From the NCBI RefSeq assembly GCF_001685485.1, contig NZ_BDEL01000001.1, positions 2,105,501 through 2,169,500 of the forward strand: a stretch of 64,000 nucleotides of DNA, read 5' to 3'. This document shows, one piece after another, positions 34,601 through 44,192 of this stretch. A program made the translations under genes and the position numbers. The notes beneath the pieces are model-generated. The model made no database searches, was not told the origin of the DNA, and saw only the letters and a program-made list of their open reading frames with translations. Positions within the stretch are counted from its first letter, which is position 1; every line of letters starts with the position of its first letter. This DNA comes from Formosa haliotis. GTDB lineage: Bacteria; Bacteroidota; Bacteroidia; Flavobacteriales; Flavobacteriaceae.

Positions 34601-35818
34601 TTAATCCACCGTAGTTTCAATTATAGTATCGGTAACCAAGGTTTTATGTACCGGACATTTTGAAGCTATCTCTTTTAATTTTTCTTTTTGTTCTGCGGTT
34701 AAATCACCAACAAATTTCAAGGTCTTTTGTAAATGATCTATTTGCGCCGGCTTTTCAAGTTCTAGTTTTAAATCGTCGCTATGCTTTTTTGAGTAAGTGA
34801 TATATACAAACACTTCTTTTAAATCCCATTTTTTTCGTTCGGCATATAATTTTAAAGTCATTGCGGTACATGCCGACAAAGCTGCGTTTAAGTATTCGTA
34901 TGGTGACGGACCAAAATCATCACCACCAAAACTTTCCGGTTCATCGGCCACAAGCGTATGCTTTTTAGTTTGAATATTGGTTGTGAATTTATCTTCTTCC
35001 AAATTTAAATGGGCGACCAATTGCTCGCCTTCCGTATCTAAAATATCACTAGATTTTTCTTCAAAATAACGTTGCACCCAGGTACCAATAACATTTCCGG
35101 CGTACTGGCTATCGCGAGAATCGGTAAGCAAATGATCGGCCTGATCTAAACTCACAAAACTTTTAGGGTGATGCGCTGCTTTATACAATTGCTCGGCATT
35201 ATCTATAGACACTACATCATCGAAAGGTGCATGCATTATAAGCAAGGGTTTACGCTGTTCCTTCGTAATTTCTGGTAAATCGGTTTTACTAAAATCGTCT
35301 ACAAAATCTTTATTTATTTTGAACGGCCTTCCGCCAATATTTACCTCTACATCACCTTTCTTTTCAACCTCCTCAAAACCATGCGAAAACAGATGCGTAA
35401 CATGTTCTACTGTTGAAGGTGCTCCAATAGTCGCCACTGCTTTAACCGATTCTAATTTCGAAGCCGCTACAATCACCGCTGCGCCACCAAGCGAATGCCC
35501 AACCAATAGCGACGGCGCTTGGTAATGGGTTTCTAGAAATGCACTCACCGCCATCAAATCGGAGACATTTGAAGAAAAATGACTATCGGAAAACTCACCA
35601 TCACTACGACCTAACCCCGTAAAATCGAAACGCAACACCCCAAAATCGTGCTGCGTTAAGGCACGACTAATATGTTTTACCGCCGACAAAGTACTCGTAC
35701 ACGTAAAACAATGGGCAAAAACCGCAAAATAATGTGGATTTTGATTGGCTGGTAATTCTAAATAAGCTTGAAGTTTTACTCCTTTATCATTTTCTATTTC
35801 AAGTTTCTGACGTTTCAT
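34601..35818 (-). CDS. Bifunctional alpha/beta hydrolase-OsmC fusion
   Basis: Residues 1-250 are an alpha/beta hydrolase: the nucleophile elbow GHSLGGAAVIV, the Asp segment MHAPFDDVVSI and the His segment LDQADHLLTDS are all present. Residues 270-405 are an OsmC peroxiredoxin domain with the two redox cysteines, one in ALSACTAMTL and one in ASKCPVHKTL. The pair is a known natural fusion. OsmC domains detoxify organic hydroperoxides; the hydrolase half may release fatty-acid peroxides from esters, which is an inference. It lies between egtB and msrA in a redox-rich block. Confidence 0.92.
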   Translation of the reverse strand: MKRQKLEIENDKGVKLQAYLELPANQNPHYFAVFAHCFTCTSTLSAVKHISRALTQHDFGVLRFDFTGLGRSDGEFSDSHFSSNVSDLMAVSAFLETHYQAPSLLVGHSLGGAAVIVAASKLESVKAVATIGAPSTVEHVTHLFSHGFEEVEKKGDVEVNIGGRPFKINKDFVDDFSKTDLPEITKEQRKPLLIMHAPFDDVVSIDNAEQLYKAAHHPKSFVSLDQADHLLTDSRDSQYAGNVIGTWVQRYFEEKSSDILDTEGEQLVAHLNLEEDKFTTNIQTKKHTLVADEPESFGGDDFGPSPYEYLNAALSACTAMTLKLYAERKKWDLKEVFVYITYSKKHSDDLKLELEKPAQIDHLQKTLKFVGDLTAEQKEKLKEIASKCPVHKTLVTDTIIETTVD

Positions 35819-35855
35819 AATGGATTTTTTTACTGGTTTATAGCGTGAGTTCTGG

Positions 35856-36359
35856 TTAATTTGATGCCTTTACATAAGGCGCATAGTGCTCTAACAAGAT
35901 TTCTAGTTTAGGACTGATATAACGCTCGCAAAACGGTTTTTTCGGATTCTTAAGATAATAATTTTTTATCGCTTCTCGAGACGGTTTAAATTCCCGAAAC
36001 GGAAGCACTTTAGTGATGAGCTGAAAATTAAAATCGGTTTGAAAACTATTTAAAAGATCTATAATCCTGTTGTACTGTTCGTTTGAAAACACATACACTG
36101 CAGATCGATATGTCTCGCGACGACTATGATTAGACGTGCTGTTATGCGTGTGCAAATGAATGTCTAAAAGCGTGGCTTCAGAAATTTCAAGAGGATTAAA
36201 ATGTACAATAACAGCTTCCGAAAACGAGGCTGCATCTCCAACCGATGCCACATAACCTTGCTCAACAAGCCTGACACCTTTTAGACTCTGAAACACCGCC
36301 TCTGTACACCAATGACAGCCACCACCCAATGCAATTTTGTCTTCTACTTTTAAGTCCAT
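35856..36359 (-). CDS. Divergent short MsrA paralogue
   Basis: The 167-residue protein has the MsrA fold but with GGCHWCTEAVFQSLKGV in place of GGCFWC, keeping the catalytic Cys, and it lacks the PTYxxVCxGxTGHAE segment found in the second MsrA at 37982. The later YRSAVYVFS motif is present, preceded by NHSRRET instead of the usual GTQ. A Cys remains near the C terminus (PFCERYIS). It may reduce other sulfoxides or be poorly active. It is encoded next to selO and the canonical msrA and msrB. Confidence 0.85.
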   Translation of the reverse strand: MDLKVEDKIALGGGCHWCTEAVFQSLKGVRLVEQGYVASVGDAASFSEAVIVHFNPLEISEATLLDIHLHTHNSTSNHSRRETYRSAVYVFSNEQYNRIIDLLNSFQTDFNFQLITKVLPFREFKPSREAIKNYYLKNPKKPFCERYISPKLEILLEHYAPYVKASN

Positions 36360-36402
36360 ACGGATTAAGTCGAAAAAGTATTGTAAACCTTATGTCTCTT
36401 TA

Positions 36403-37974
36403 CTACGAACTACAAGACAACATAGAGCAACCCACTTTGTTTCGTGCCCATTCCGGGCGTTTTGCAAACCACTTTTCAGATTCTGGTTGTTCGGCATAAG
36501 GATTTTTAAGGAGTTGAAAAAGCTCATCTACTAATCCATAATCACCTTGCTCTGCATCGTCTATCGCTAATTGTGCCATATAATTTCTAAGCACATATTT
36601 TGGATTTAATGCATTCATACGTTTGGCCCGATCGGCATCTGTAGATTTTTCCTGCTGCAAACGATTGGCATAGTTCTGGAACCATGTGTTCCAAGCTTCA
36701 GTAGTTTCGTCAGTTAACCCTTTCGGATTATAAAAAGCATCTTCTATAATTTGGAATCCTACTTCAGGATGATCTTTTTCAAATTGCGATAGTCTTCTAA
36801 AAAAAATCGTCATATCCGTTTCCATCACTTGTAGCAAATCTTCTAAATCCTGAATAAGCTTTAAATCCGCTACATCGGTATCTTCAAAACCTATTTTAGC
36901 ACGCATCATGGCTAAACTTTGAGTTTCAAAATCGGTTTTATAATCATCTAACACCGCTTGTAAACCTTCCGCTTCTCCGATTAAAGGATACAAGGCATTT
37001 GCCAGTTGATATAAATTCCAAAGTCCGATATTAGGCTGATTGCCGTAGCGATACCTTTTATGTTGCCTATCGGTGGTGTTTGGTGTCCAACCAAAATCGA
37101 AACCTTCCAACCACCCGTACGGGCCATAATCTATGGTTAAACCTAGTATCGATAAATTATCGGTATTCATAACACCGTGAACAAAACCTACCCGCTGCCA
37201 ATCTATAATCATCTTTAAAGTGCGCTGAGATACCGCCTTAAAAAAAGCTAAATAGGTATCTTTTGAAGGCCCTCCAAATTCAGGATAAAACTGCGTTATA
37301 GTATAATCTGTAAGTAGCTTTAAAGTGTTAACGTCTTCTCTTGCAGCAAAAATTTCGAAACTTCCAAAGCGCAAAAAACTAGGCGCTACACGACACACTA
37401 TAGCTCCGGGTTCGTATTCCGGATTGCCATTATACATGACATCGCGCAACACTTGGTCTCCAGTAATTGCTAAGGACAAGGCACGCGTTGTTGGCACTCC
37501 CAAATGAAACATGGCTTCGCTGCATAAATATTCGCGTATCGACGAGCGTAAAACAGCTAAACCATCTGCAGTTCTAGAATACGGGGTTTCGCCAGCACCT
37601 TTAAGCTGCAAGGCCCAATGTTTCCCTTTGTAATCTATTTCGGTTAAATTAATGGCACGACCATCTCCTAACTGACCGGCCCAATTCCCAAATTGATGTC
37701 CGCCATAGCACATGGCATAGGGTGTTGTTCCCGGTAAGACGGTATTCCCTGTAAATACTTTTAAAAACCCTTCCGACTGACTTTCGGTTTCAGAAATCCC
37801 TAAGGCCGCTAACATTTCTGGAGACACATGAACCAATTCTGGCTTTTTCGTTTGTTTTGGCGTGACATACGAAAAGCAGGCCTGTGTTACCTGCCGTCTT
37901 GTATTGTCCTGAATAGGATCGGCAGGTAAGGTTTCCGTAAAATTTGAATGGATATGTGTTTTAAAAGTTTTCAC
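36403..37974 (-). CDS. selO: Protein adenylyltransferase SelO (YdiU family)
   Basis: The 523-residue protein starts at a GTG (37974), since no nearby ATG fits the family's N terminus (FTETLPADPIQ). It is a pseudokinase-fold AMP transferase: YGGHQFGNWAGQLGDGRA forms the nucleotide loop, GAGETPYSRTADGLAVLRSS follows, and HGVMNTDNLSILGLTIDYGP holds the catalytic and metal-binding Asp/Asn. The C terminus ends CSMLSCSS, with Cys where vertebrate SelO has selenocysteine. In E. coli SelO AMPylates proteins involved in redox balance, glutaredoxin included. It sits between two msrA genes here, which supports a redox role. Confidence 0.93.
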   Translation of the reverse strand: MKTFKTHIHSNFTETLPADPIQDNTRRQVTQACFSYVTPKQTKKPELVHVSPEMLAALGISETESQSEGFLKVFTGNTVLPGTTPYAMCYGGHQFGNWAGQLGDGRAINLTEIDYKGKHWALQLKGAGETPYSRTADGLAVLRSSIREYLCSEAMFHLGVPTTRALSLAITGDQVLRDVMYNGNPEYEPGAIVCRVAPSFLRFGSFEIFAAREDVNTLKLLTDYTITQFYPEFGGPSKDTYLAFFKAVSQRTLKMIIDWQRVGFVHGVMNTDNLSILGLTIDYGPYGWLEGFDFGWTPNTTDRQHKRYRYGNQPNIGLWNLYQLANALYPLIGEAEGLQAVLDDYKTDFETQSLAMMRAKIGFEDTDVADLKLIQDLEDLLQVMETDMTIFFRRLSQFEKDHPEVGFQIIEDAFYNPKGLTDETTEAWNTWFQNYANRLQQEKSTDADRAKRMNALNPKYVLRNYMAQLAIDDAEQGDYGLVDELFQLLKNPYAEQPESEKWFAKRPEWARNKVGCSMLSCSS

Positions 37975-37981
37975 AATAAAA

Positions 37982-38518
37982 TTATTTTAGTTTATCGGCG
38001 TGCATGTGCCGTAATTTGGCCAACTTCGGACTGATAACCGCAGTGCAATAGCCTTGCGTTTTATTATTTTCATAATAATCTTGATGATAGTCTTCTGCTT
38101 CAAAAAACACGCCCAACGGACTTACTTCTGTCACAATTTTATCATCAAAATAAGGTTGAATTTTACTGATAACCGCTTCTGTAATTTCCTTTTGTGTTTC
38201 ATTTGTATAATACACCACAGAGCGATATTGCGTTCCGCGATCGGCCCCTTGACGGTTTAAAGTGGTTGGATCGTGACTGGTAAAAAAGATAATTAAAATA
38301 TCTTCTAATGAAATAACATCTGCATCGAATGTGACTTGAACAACTTCGGCATGCCCAGTTAAACCTGAGCATATTTCACGATAGGTTGGTGTTCCCGGAA
38401 CGGTTCCTCCCGTATAGCCCGAAACTACAGATTCAACGCCTTTTATTTGTTGAAAAACGGCTTCTACACACCAAAAACAACCGCCACCTAAGGTAATAAC
38501 TTCTTTATTTGCACTCAT
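37982..38518 (-). CDS. msrA: Peptide methionine (S)-S-oxide reductase
   Basis: I use the ATG at 38518 ([13 protein letters not shown]), which overlaps the stop of msrB in TAATG; a longer form from 38563 would run into msrB. The roughly 178-residue protein has the full motif set: [12 protein letters not shown] with the catalytic Cys, [29 protein letters not shown], and a resolving Cys in [11 protein letters not shown]. It reduces the S form of methionine sulfoxide. The selO gene follows eight bases later. Confidence 0.94.
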   Translation of the reverse strand: MSANKEVITLGGGCFWCVEAVFQQIKGVESVVSGYTGGTVPGTPTYREICSGLTGHAEVVQVTFDADVISLEDILIIFFTSHDPTTLNRQGADRGTQYRSVVYYTNETQKEITEAVISKIQPYFDDKIVTEVSPLGVFFEAEDYHQDYYENNKTQGYCTAVISPKLAKLRHMHADKLK

Positions 38519-38970
38519 TAGTTCTCTGCTTTCTCTAAGGTTATCGATTCTGAATTTACACAATACCGCAAGCCACTTGGCTCCGGCCCATCGGGAAACA
38601 CATGGCCTAGATGAGCATCGCAGGTATTACATAACACTTCTACGCGAACCATACCAAAAGAAACATCTTTATGGTACTGAATCGCATTTTCTTTTATGGG
38701 CTGCGTAAAACTTGGCCACCCCGAACTTGAACTAAATTTAATTGTAGAATCGAACAACAAAGTCCCGCAACACACGCAACTATAAGTCCCAGCGTCGTGA
38801 GCACTACAAAGTGCTCCAGTATGTGGTGCTTCGGTACCTTTTAAACGTGTTATTCTAAATTGTTCAGGCGTTAAAACAGCGCGCCATTCGTCTTCAGATT
38901 TTTCTACCCGACGGTCAGGTTTTGGATTGCCATTAACGGCAAAATCCATAACATTTTTCCATGTTAACAT
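38518..38970 (-). CDS. msrB: Peptide methionine (R)-S-oxide reductase
   Basis: The 150-residue protein is a zinc MsrB: two CxxC pairs (CVCC in [11 protein letters not shown] and CNTC in [17 protein letters not shown]) and the catalytic RYCVNSESI with Cys. It reduces the R form of methionine sulfoxide and so complements MsrA, with which it is translationally coupled. There is no signal peptide, so both act in the cytosol. The gene is the first of the msrB-msrA-selO-msrA-like series. Confidence 0.94.
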   Translation of the reverse strand: MLTWKNVMDFAVNGNPKPDRRVEKSEDEWRAVLTPEQFRITRLKGTEAPHTGALCSAHDAGTYSCVCCGTLLFDSTIKFSSSSGWPSFTQPIKENAIQYHKDVSFGMVRVEVLCNTCDAHLGHVFPDGPEPSGLRYCVNSESITLEKAEN

Positions 38971-39049
38971 AAGCCTGTTATGTGTTTAAATTAATAGAGT
39001 GTTTTAGTCGTAGCCGAATGCAATTCCTAACTTTTAAAGCAATGTCGTC

Positions 39050-40582
39050 TTATTTACTAATAAGAATTTTATATTCCCAAGGTTTGAAATTTACTTTATC
39101 TTGACCAACAACAAAATCTTGACCTGCCATATAATCTATGTAAGTCCCTTTCATCATTTCGAAAGATTGCGGTTTACCAGAAAAATTACCAACAAACATG
39201 GCATTGTTTTTCCCCTTGCTTCTAGACGAAATTAACACATTTGGACTTCCTGAATCAAATTGTAAAGACGAGGCTTTCTGTTTTCCACCATTTAAGGCCG
39301 GATTCGTATTTTTTAACTGTCCTAATTTTTCTAGAACTGGCCACATTTTCCCTTGAGTTCTTCCTATAGAATCTTTTTCGAAAAACTTTAAACGATGATC
39401 TAAATCGTATTCCTGCCCCGAATAGATTAGAGGCATCCCTGGAACAAAATAACTATAGGCTAACATAATTTCTGAGGCATCACCTAATCGTTCTTTAACG
39501 GTTCCATTCCAAGAATTCTCGTCGTGATTGGTAATAAAATTCATTAATATATCGTCTCCCTCATAATCGGAAAACAACTTTACAGAATAAGCATCCCAAT
39601 CGGAAATTTTCTTTTTCCCTTGGGCAATCTCGTTCATTAATTTATGACCTTTCCAAGCATAAGCCATATCGAACAAATCGCCTTTTAGTAATTCTGGTTC
39701 ATCGGCTTCAGCAAGCATAAACAATGGTTTTTCAGCTCTTAATTCTGGAATTGCTGTTTCCCAAAAATCGACAGGCACAGCCCCTGCAACATCGCATCTA
39801 AACCCATCAATATTTAGATTTGACACCCAATACTTCATATTGGCAATCATATCTTTACGCATGTCTTGATTATCGTAATTCAAATCGGCAACATCGGCCC
39901 ATCCCATAGATTTCCCGTGTTTATCTAGAGGTTCTGTAATTTCCCCATCCTTATTTTTAGTGTAGTATTCGGGATGCTCTGTAATCCATTTATGATCCCA
40001 ACCGGTGTGGTTTGGTACCCAATCTAAAATTACATACATATCGTTATTATGTGCTGTAGTAACTAGATTTTTAAAATCTTGAAGGGTTCCAAATTCTGGG
40101 TTTATCGCGGTATAGTCTGAAACCGCATAATAGCTTCCTAGCATACGGTCACGAACAGCTTCATCTTGAATAGTGCTAGCAAACTCCCCTCCTGTTGCTT
40201 TTCTATTGGTTTCTGAAATTGGAAACACAGGCATTAACCAAATGATTTTAACTCCTAATTGTTTTAATTTCGGGATGTCTTTGGTGAAGGCGTTAAAGGT
40301 TCCTTCGGAAGAATATTGACGAATGTTAGCCTCGTAAATCACGGCATTTTCCATCATAGCATCAGCGACTGGTGCGATTTCATGCGTTGCTTTAACCACA
40401 ACTTCCGGATCTTTTAAATCTGGATGTCCAGTGGTAATCGAATCTGAAGAGGAATTAGCACCGGGATGTTCTCCTGATACTTGTGCTTCTGGCGTTCGAG
40501 GTGTTTCTGTATTTTGGCTTTTGTCTTTCTTACAAGCAGTTAACGCCAAAGCCAAACATGCAATGAGATAAATACGTTTCAT
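39050..40582 (-). CDS. GH13 alpha-amylase family lipoprotein (1)
   Basis: The 510-residue protein begins with a lipoprotein signal, ACLALALTACKKDK, and a Ser/Thr-rich linker. It is therefore a membrane-anchored enzyme, probably at the outer membrane. The four GH13 regions are present: DWVPNHTGWDH (I), GFRCDVAGAVP with the nucleophile Asp264 (II), LAEADEP with the general acid (III) and ITNHDENSW (IV). It should hydrolyse alpha-1,4-glucan. It is the last gene of the minus-strand utilisation cluster, 57 bases after the next GH13 gene. Confidence 0.92.
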   Translation of the reverse strand: MKRIYLIACLALALTACKKDKSQNTETPRTPEAQVSGEHPGANSSSDSITTGHPDLKDPEVVVKATHEIAPVADAMMENAVIYEANIRQYSSEGTFNAFTKDIPKLKQLGVKIIWLMPVFPISETNRKATGGEFASTIQDEAVRDRMLGSYYAVSDYTAINPEFGTLQDFKNLVTTAHNNDMYVILDWVPNHTGWDHKWITEHPEYYTKNKDGEITEPLDKHGKSMGWADVADLNYDNQDMRKDMIANMKYWVSNLNIDGFRCDVAGAVPVDFWETAIPELRAEKPLFMLAEADEPELLKGDLFDMAYAWKGHKLMNEIAQGKKKISDWDAYSVKLFSDYEGDDILMNFITNHDENSWNGTVKERLGDASEIMLAYSYFVPGMPLIYSGQEYDLDHRLKFFEKDSIGRTQGKMWPVLEKLGQLKNTNPALNGGKQKASSLQFDSGSPNVLISSRSKGKNNAMFVGNFSGKPQSFEMMKGTYIDYMAGQDFVVGQDKVNFKPWEYKILISK

Positions 40583-40639
40583 TATTAGGGTGTTTTAATT
40601 CACAGAACTGTTATTATACCGCCCTAAAATAATACATTT

Positions 40640-42301
40640 TTAATGACTACGTTCTAAAAGCACAATATCTAAATTTGAATCAATTTCTACCTGCCCATTT
40701 TTCACTTCTGAAATCAGTCCAGAATAAGCATCGCGAATAGTAGTACCGTCTTTAAAAATGGTAGCAACAGGAATCGCTTTTACACCTTTTTTTAAATTTA
40801 AACCAACAACAACCTCATCTTTAAAACCGGCATGATTATAGGTTCTAGAAAACACATAAGGCGATTGTGAAATCATTTGATGTCTTCCGGCTCCAACCGC
40901 TGGATGATGCGCTCTAAATTGCCCTAAATTTTGCCAATGCGCCAAAATAGCTTTTGTAGTGGGATTTGATTTGATAGCATCCCAATTCATATAAGTCCGT
41001 AAATTGGCATCGCCAATCGCCCCATCGGCATGAAGAACTCTAGCCGATTCATCGCCATAATAAATTTGTGCGGCTCCTGGACTTAATAATAAACGCGTAG
41101 CTGTTTCGAAAGGTTTTTCACGCATAGGATCGAAAGGTTGTCCATCGTCATGCGAACTTAAATAGTTTAAAACACTATAGCCCTTTAAACCGGTGTTTAG
41201 AATACTGTCGTATTTAGAAAACATGGCTTCGTAATCGAGTTGTTGAGCATTCCACTTAAATTCAAAGTTGATTAATTGATTGAAAGCCTTATCGAAATAA
41301 TTCACTTTTTTGTCGCCAAAATCAAAAGATTTCGCATGGCTAATGGCATAATTATACACCTCGCCCACCAAATAAAATCCATTATCATCTAGCACCTTCT
41401 CCGGGTTTTCTAATTTAAACTGAGAAAAAGCCGCATCTACCACTGTTCTAAATTCTTTCCATACATAAGGTTCTGTATGCTTTACCGTATCTACCCGATA
41501 GCCATCAATTCCGAAATCGGTAATATAATCGGCCAACCATTTCATGATATAAAAACGAGGCGCTCTAGGATATCCTGTTCTTTCAAAAAACACATCTAAT
41601 TCGGCTATTTCTTTTTCGTAACGGCCTTCCATCTTCCATTTTTCTACCAATTGGGGAGGCAGATCTACATGCTCGTTACTTTCCGTTTTTATATCGGGAA
41701 GATTCTCGACTAAGGTACAACTTACGGTACTATCAAAATCCTGATAATTACAGGCAGGCCCTGTTCTTACCCAATCGTCTGGCCAAACCGGATCTTTGTC
41801 TGTCACCGGTCCCGTATGATTTATCACGGCATCCAGCACAATTCGGATACCTTTTTTATGGGCAACTTTTACTAATGTTCTCAAGTCGTCTTTCGTTCCG
41901 AAATTAGGATCTAAATTGGTCCAATCTTTGGTCCAATACCCATGAAAACCATAAGATAAACCTGTGCCTTCGTCTGTACCACCATGGATTTGTTCTACAA
42001 TCGGGGTCATCCAAATCGCATTTACACCCAATTTGGTAAAGTAACCGGATTCAACTTTCTGAATTACACCTTTAATATCGCCACCTTCAAATCCTCTTAA
42101 AAAACCTGTTTCTTCATTCCTATCAAAATTGAGATCGTTAGTAGGATCTCCATTATTGAATCTGTCGGTTAACATAAAATAAACTGTAGCTGCATCCCAC
42201 GAGAACGGAATATCTTCTAATTTTCCCAAGGTTTTCTCTGATTTATTTTGACATCCTAAAAGCATGATACCTGTAATTAAAATGGCTACAAAGTTACGCA
42301 T
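40640..42301 (-). CDS. GH13 alpha-amylase family lipoprotein (2)
   Basis: The 553-residue protein has a lipobox ITGIMLLGCQNK and the GH13 regions LDAVINHTGP, GIDGYRVDTVKHTE with nucleophile Asp271, LVGEVYNYAIS with the acid, and YLSSHDDGQPF. The calcium-stabilised extracellular type of alpha-amylase is indicated by the large B domain with DYQDFDSTVSC. It is encoded four bases after the third lipoprotein amylase, so these enzymes are made together. Differences in region IV and loop length suggest a different chain-length preference from its two neighbours. Confidence 0.92.
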   Translation of the reverse strand: MRNFVAILITGIMLLGCQNKSEKTLGKLEDIPFSWDAATVYFMLTDRFNNGDPTNDLNFDRNEETGFLRGFEGGDIKGVIQKVESGYFTKLGVNAIWMTPIVEQIHGGTDEGTGLSYGFHGYWTKDWTNLDPNFGTKDDLRTLVKVAHKKGIRIVLDAVINHTGPVTDKDPVWPDDWVRTGPACNYQDFDSTVSCTLVENLPDIKTESNEHVDLPPQLVEKWKMEGRYEKEIAELDVFFERTGYPRAPRFYIMKWLADYITDFGIDGYRVDTVKHTEPYVWKEFRTVVDAAFSQFKLENPEKVLDDNGFYLVGEVYNYAISHAKSFDFGDKKVNYFDKAFNQLINFEFKWNAQQLDYEAMFSKYDSILNTGLKGYSVLNYLSSHDDGQPFDPMREKPFETATRLLLSPGAAQIYYGDESARVLHADGAIGDANLRTYMNWDAIKSNPTTKAILAHWQNLGQFRAHHPAVGAGRHQMISQSPYVFSRTYNHAGFKDEVVVGLNLKKGVKAIPVATIFKDGTTIRDAYSGLISEVKNGQVEIDSNLDIVLLERSH

Positions 42302-42305
42302 AATC

Positions 42306-44192
42306 TTATTGTAATTTTAAAATGAAAGACTCTAATGGTCTAATTGTAATTTTTGCCACTGCACCTTCTTCCGATACTTGTAAGGGTGTTTTATAAATGT
42401 TATACAACGCATCTTCCAACATATAAGTCCCAGGTTTTAAGCTCCATGCGTTAATAATTTCATTCGGAATTCTTAAATAAAATTCGGTGCCGTAATTGGC
42501 ATCAAAATTATTTACTACGATTAATTTTTCGTCGTTGCTCCAACGTGTATAAGCCAATTGTTTTAGGCCATAATGTTCGGTATGTTCGGTATTATACCGG
42601 TGTAAATCTCGATACTCACCCATTAAAGCATCACTAGAAATTGTAAAATTGAGCAAGCGTTTATAAAAATCGCGTAATTCCAATTCATCACGGGTAGATT
42701 GTCCGCTATCAAATTCTTTATTATTCACCCAACGTCTAACTGTTGGTACACTGCCGTAATCGAAAATAGAGGTACGCGACGGATCGCCAAACCCTAAATC
42801 TTCTGCCCCAGGTTCTCCTAATTCTTGTCCGAAATAAATTAGCGTTGGAGATGTACTTATGGTAGCAGACACGACCATTGCCGGTTTTGCTTTAAATGCA
42901 TTTCCAGCAAATTCGGGGCTTGCAATGCGTTGCTCGTCATGATTCTCTAAAAAGTGAAGCATGTTATGTTCTATATCTTTTAAATCTTCTTGAATTGGCG
43001 GAATATTATCGGTTTTACCCCAACCTTGAATAACATGTTTTAAGGTATCGTACAACTGCACTTTATCGTATAAATAATCCATTTTTCCTTTACGGATGTA
43101 GTCTCTATATAAACTTGGATTATACACTTCGGCAAGTAGAAAGGCTTCTGAATTTTCCATTTTTATAGCAGAATTCATATAACTCCAAAATTCCACGGGT
43201 ACCATTTCTGCCATATCATATCTAAAACCATCTACACCTTTTGCGGTCCAATACAATGCAATCTCTTTAAATTTCACCCAAGAGTCTGGCACTGTTTTTC
43301 CTTTCCAAAATTCAAAATGAGCCTTATAGTCTTTCGTATCGAAACCTTCTGGCAAACTGTCGAAATCATGATGCCCGTCTGGAGATACACCGTAATTTAT
43401 CTTTACGGTTTCATACCAATCGTTGGCATCGGGTTGAGATAATCGCGAGCCGTTTCCAGTCCATTTCGCTGGATTCTCATCGAACCTACCATCGGCCAAA
43501 GCTGTTTTATCTCCACCTAAAGGTTGGTAGCCATGATGCCATTCGGGCAAGGTAAAGGCTTCGCCAGGATTGTAATAAAAATTATTATTTACATGATAAG
43601 TAACCGTGGTGTCGTCGTGTTCCCCAAAACTTGCAACCCCTTCTGGATTCGTTATACTTTTGTAATTCCGGGCCACATGGTTTGGCACAATATCGATGAT
43701 TACTTTTAACCCTGCCTTATGCGTACGATCTATTAACGCCTGAAATTCGTCTAAACGTTTAGAAACATCTACTGCTAAATCTGGATTTACGTTATAATAA
43801 TCTTTAACAGCATATGGTGAACCGGCACGGCCTTTAACAACATCTGGATCGTCGTTAGAAATCCCATATTTTGTATAGTCGGTTATCACATCGTGATGCG
43901 GAACACCGGTATACCAAATGTGGGTAACTCCCAAATCTTTAATCTCTGCTAGGGCTTTCTCGGTAAAATCGTTAAATTTCCCTACCCCATTCTCTTCAAT
44001 CGTTCCCCAAGGTTTATTTGTAGCATTTGTATTTCCAAACAATCTAGTAAACACTTGGTAAACGACTTCTTTCTTTTGTGTTTTGGCTGTTTCTGCCGAG
44101 TTATTTTCTTTCAATACATTTTTCTTTTTAGTGTCACAACTTACTAAAACTAACAAAATTATTGCTATCGGCATCAAATATCGGTTCAACAT
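42306..44192 (-). CDS. GH13 alpha-amylase family lipoprotein (3)
   Basis: The 628-residue protein has a lipobox ILLVLVSCDTKK and the GH13 regions IDIVPNHVARN, GVDGFRYDMAEMVPVEFW with nucleophile Asp326, LLAEVYNPS and FLENHDEQRIAS. A C-terminal beta domain of about 90 residues ends the chain. The start overlaps the stop of the GH31 gene in TAATG. The motif MVPVEFWSYM is of the periplasmic alpha-amylase group; product size is not predictable from the sequence. Confidence 0.92.
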   Translation of the reverse strand: MLNRYLMPIAIILLVLVSCDTKKKNVLKENNSAETAKTQKKEVVYQVFTRLFGNTNATNKPWGTIEENGVGKFNDFTEKALAEIKDLGVTHIWYTGVPHHDVITDYTKYGISNDDPDVVKGRAGSPYAVKDYYNVNPDLAVDVSKRLDEFQALIDRTHKAGLKVIIDIVPNHVARNYKSITNPEGVASFGEHDDTTVTYHVNNNFYYNPGEAFTLPEWHHGYQPLGGDKTALADGRFDENPAKWTGNGSRLSQPDANDWYETVKINYGVSPDGHHDFDSLPEGFDTKDYKAHFEFWKGKTVPDSWVKFKEIALYWTAKGVDGFRYDMAEMVPVEFWSYMNSAIKMENSEAFLLAEVYNPSLYRDYIRKGKMDYLYDKVQLYDTLKHVIQGWGKTDNIPPIQEDLKDIEHNMLHFLENHDEQRIASPEFAGNAFKAKPAMVVSATISTSPTLIYFGQELGEPGAEDLGFGDPSRTSIFDYGSVPTVRRWVNNKEFDSGQSTRDELELRDFYKRLLNFTISSDALMGEYRDLHRYNTEHTEHYGLKQLAYTRWSNDEKLIVVNNFDANYGTEFYLRIPNEIINAWSLKPGTYMLEDALYNIYKTPLQVSEEGAVAKITIRPLESFILKLQ

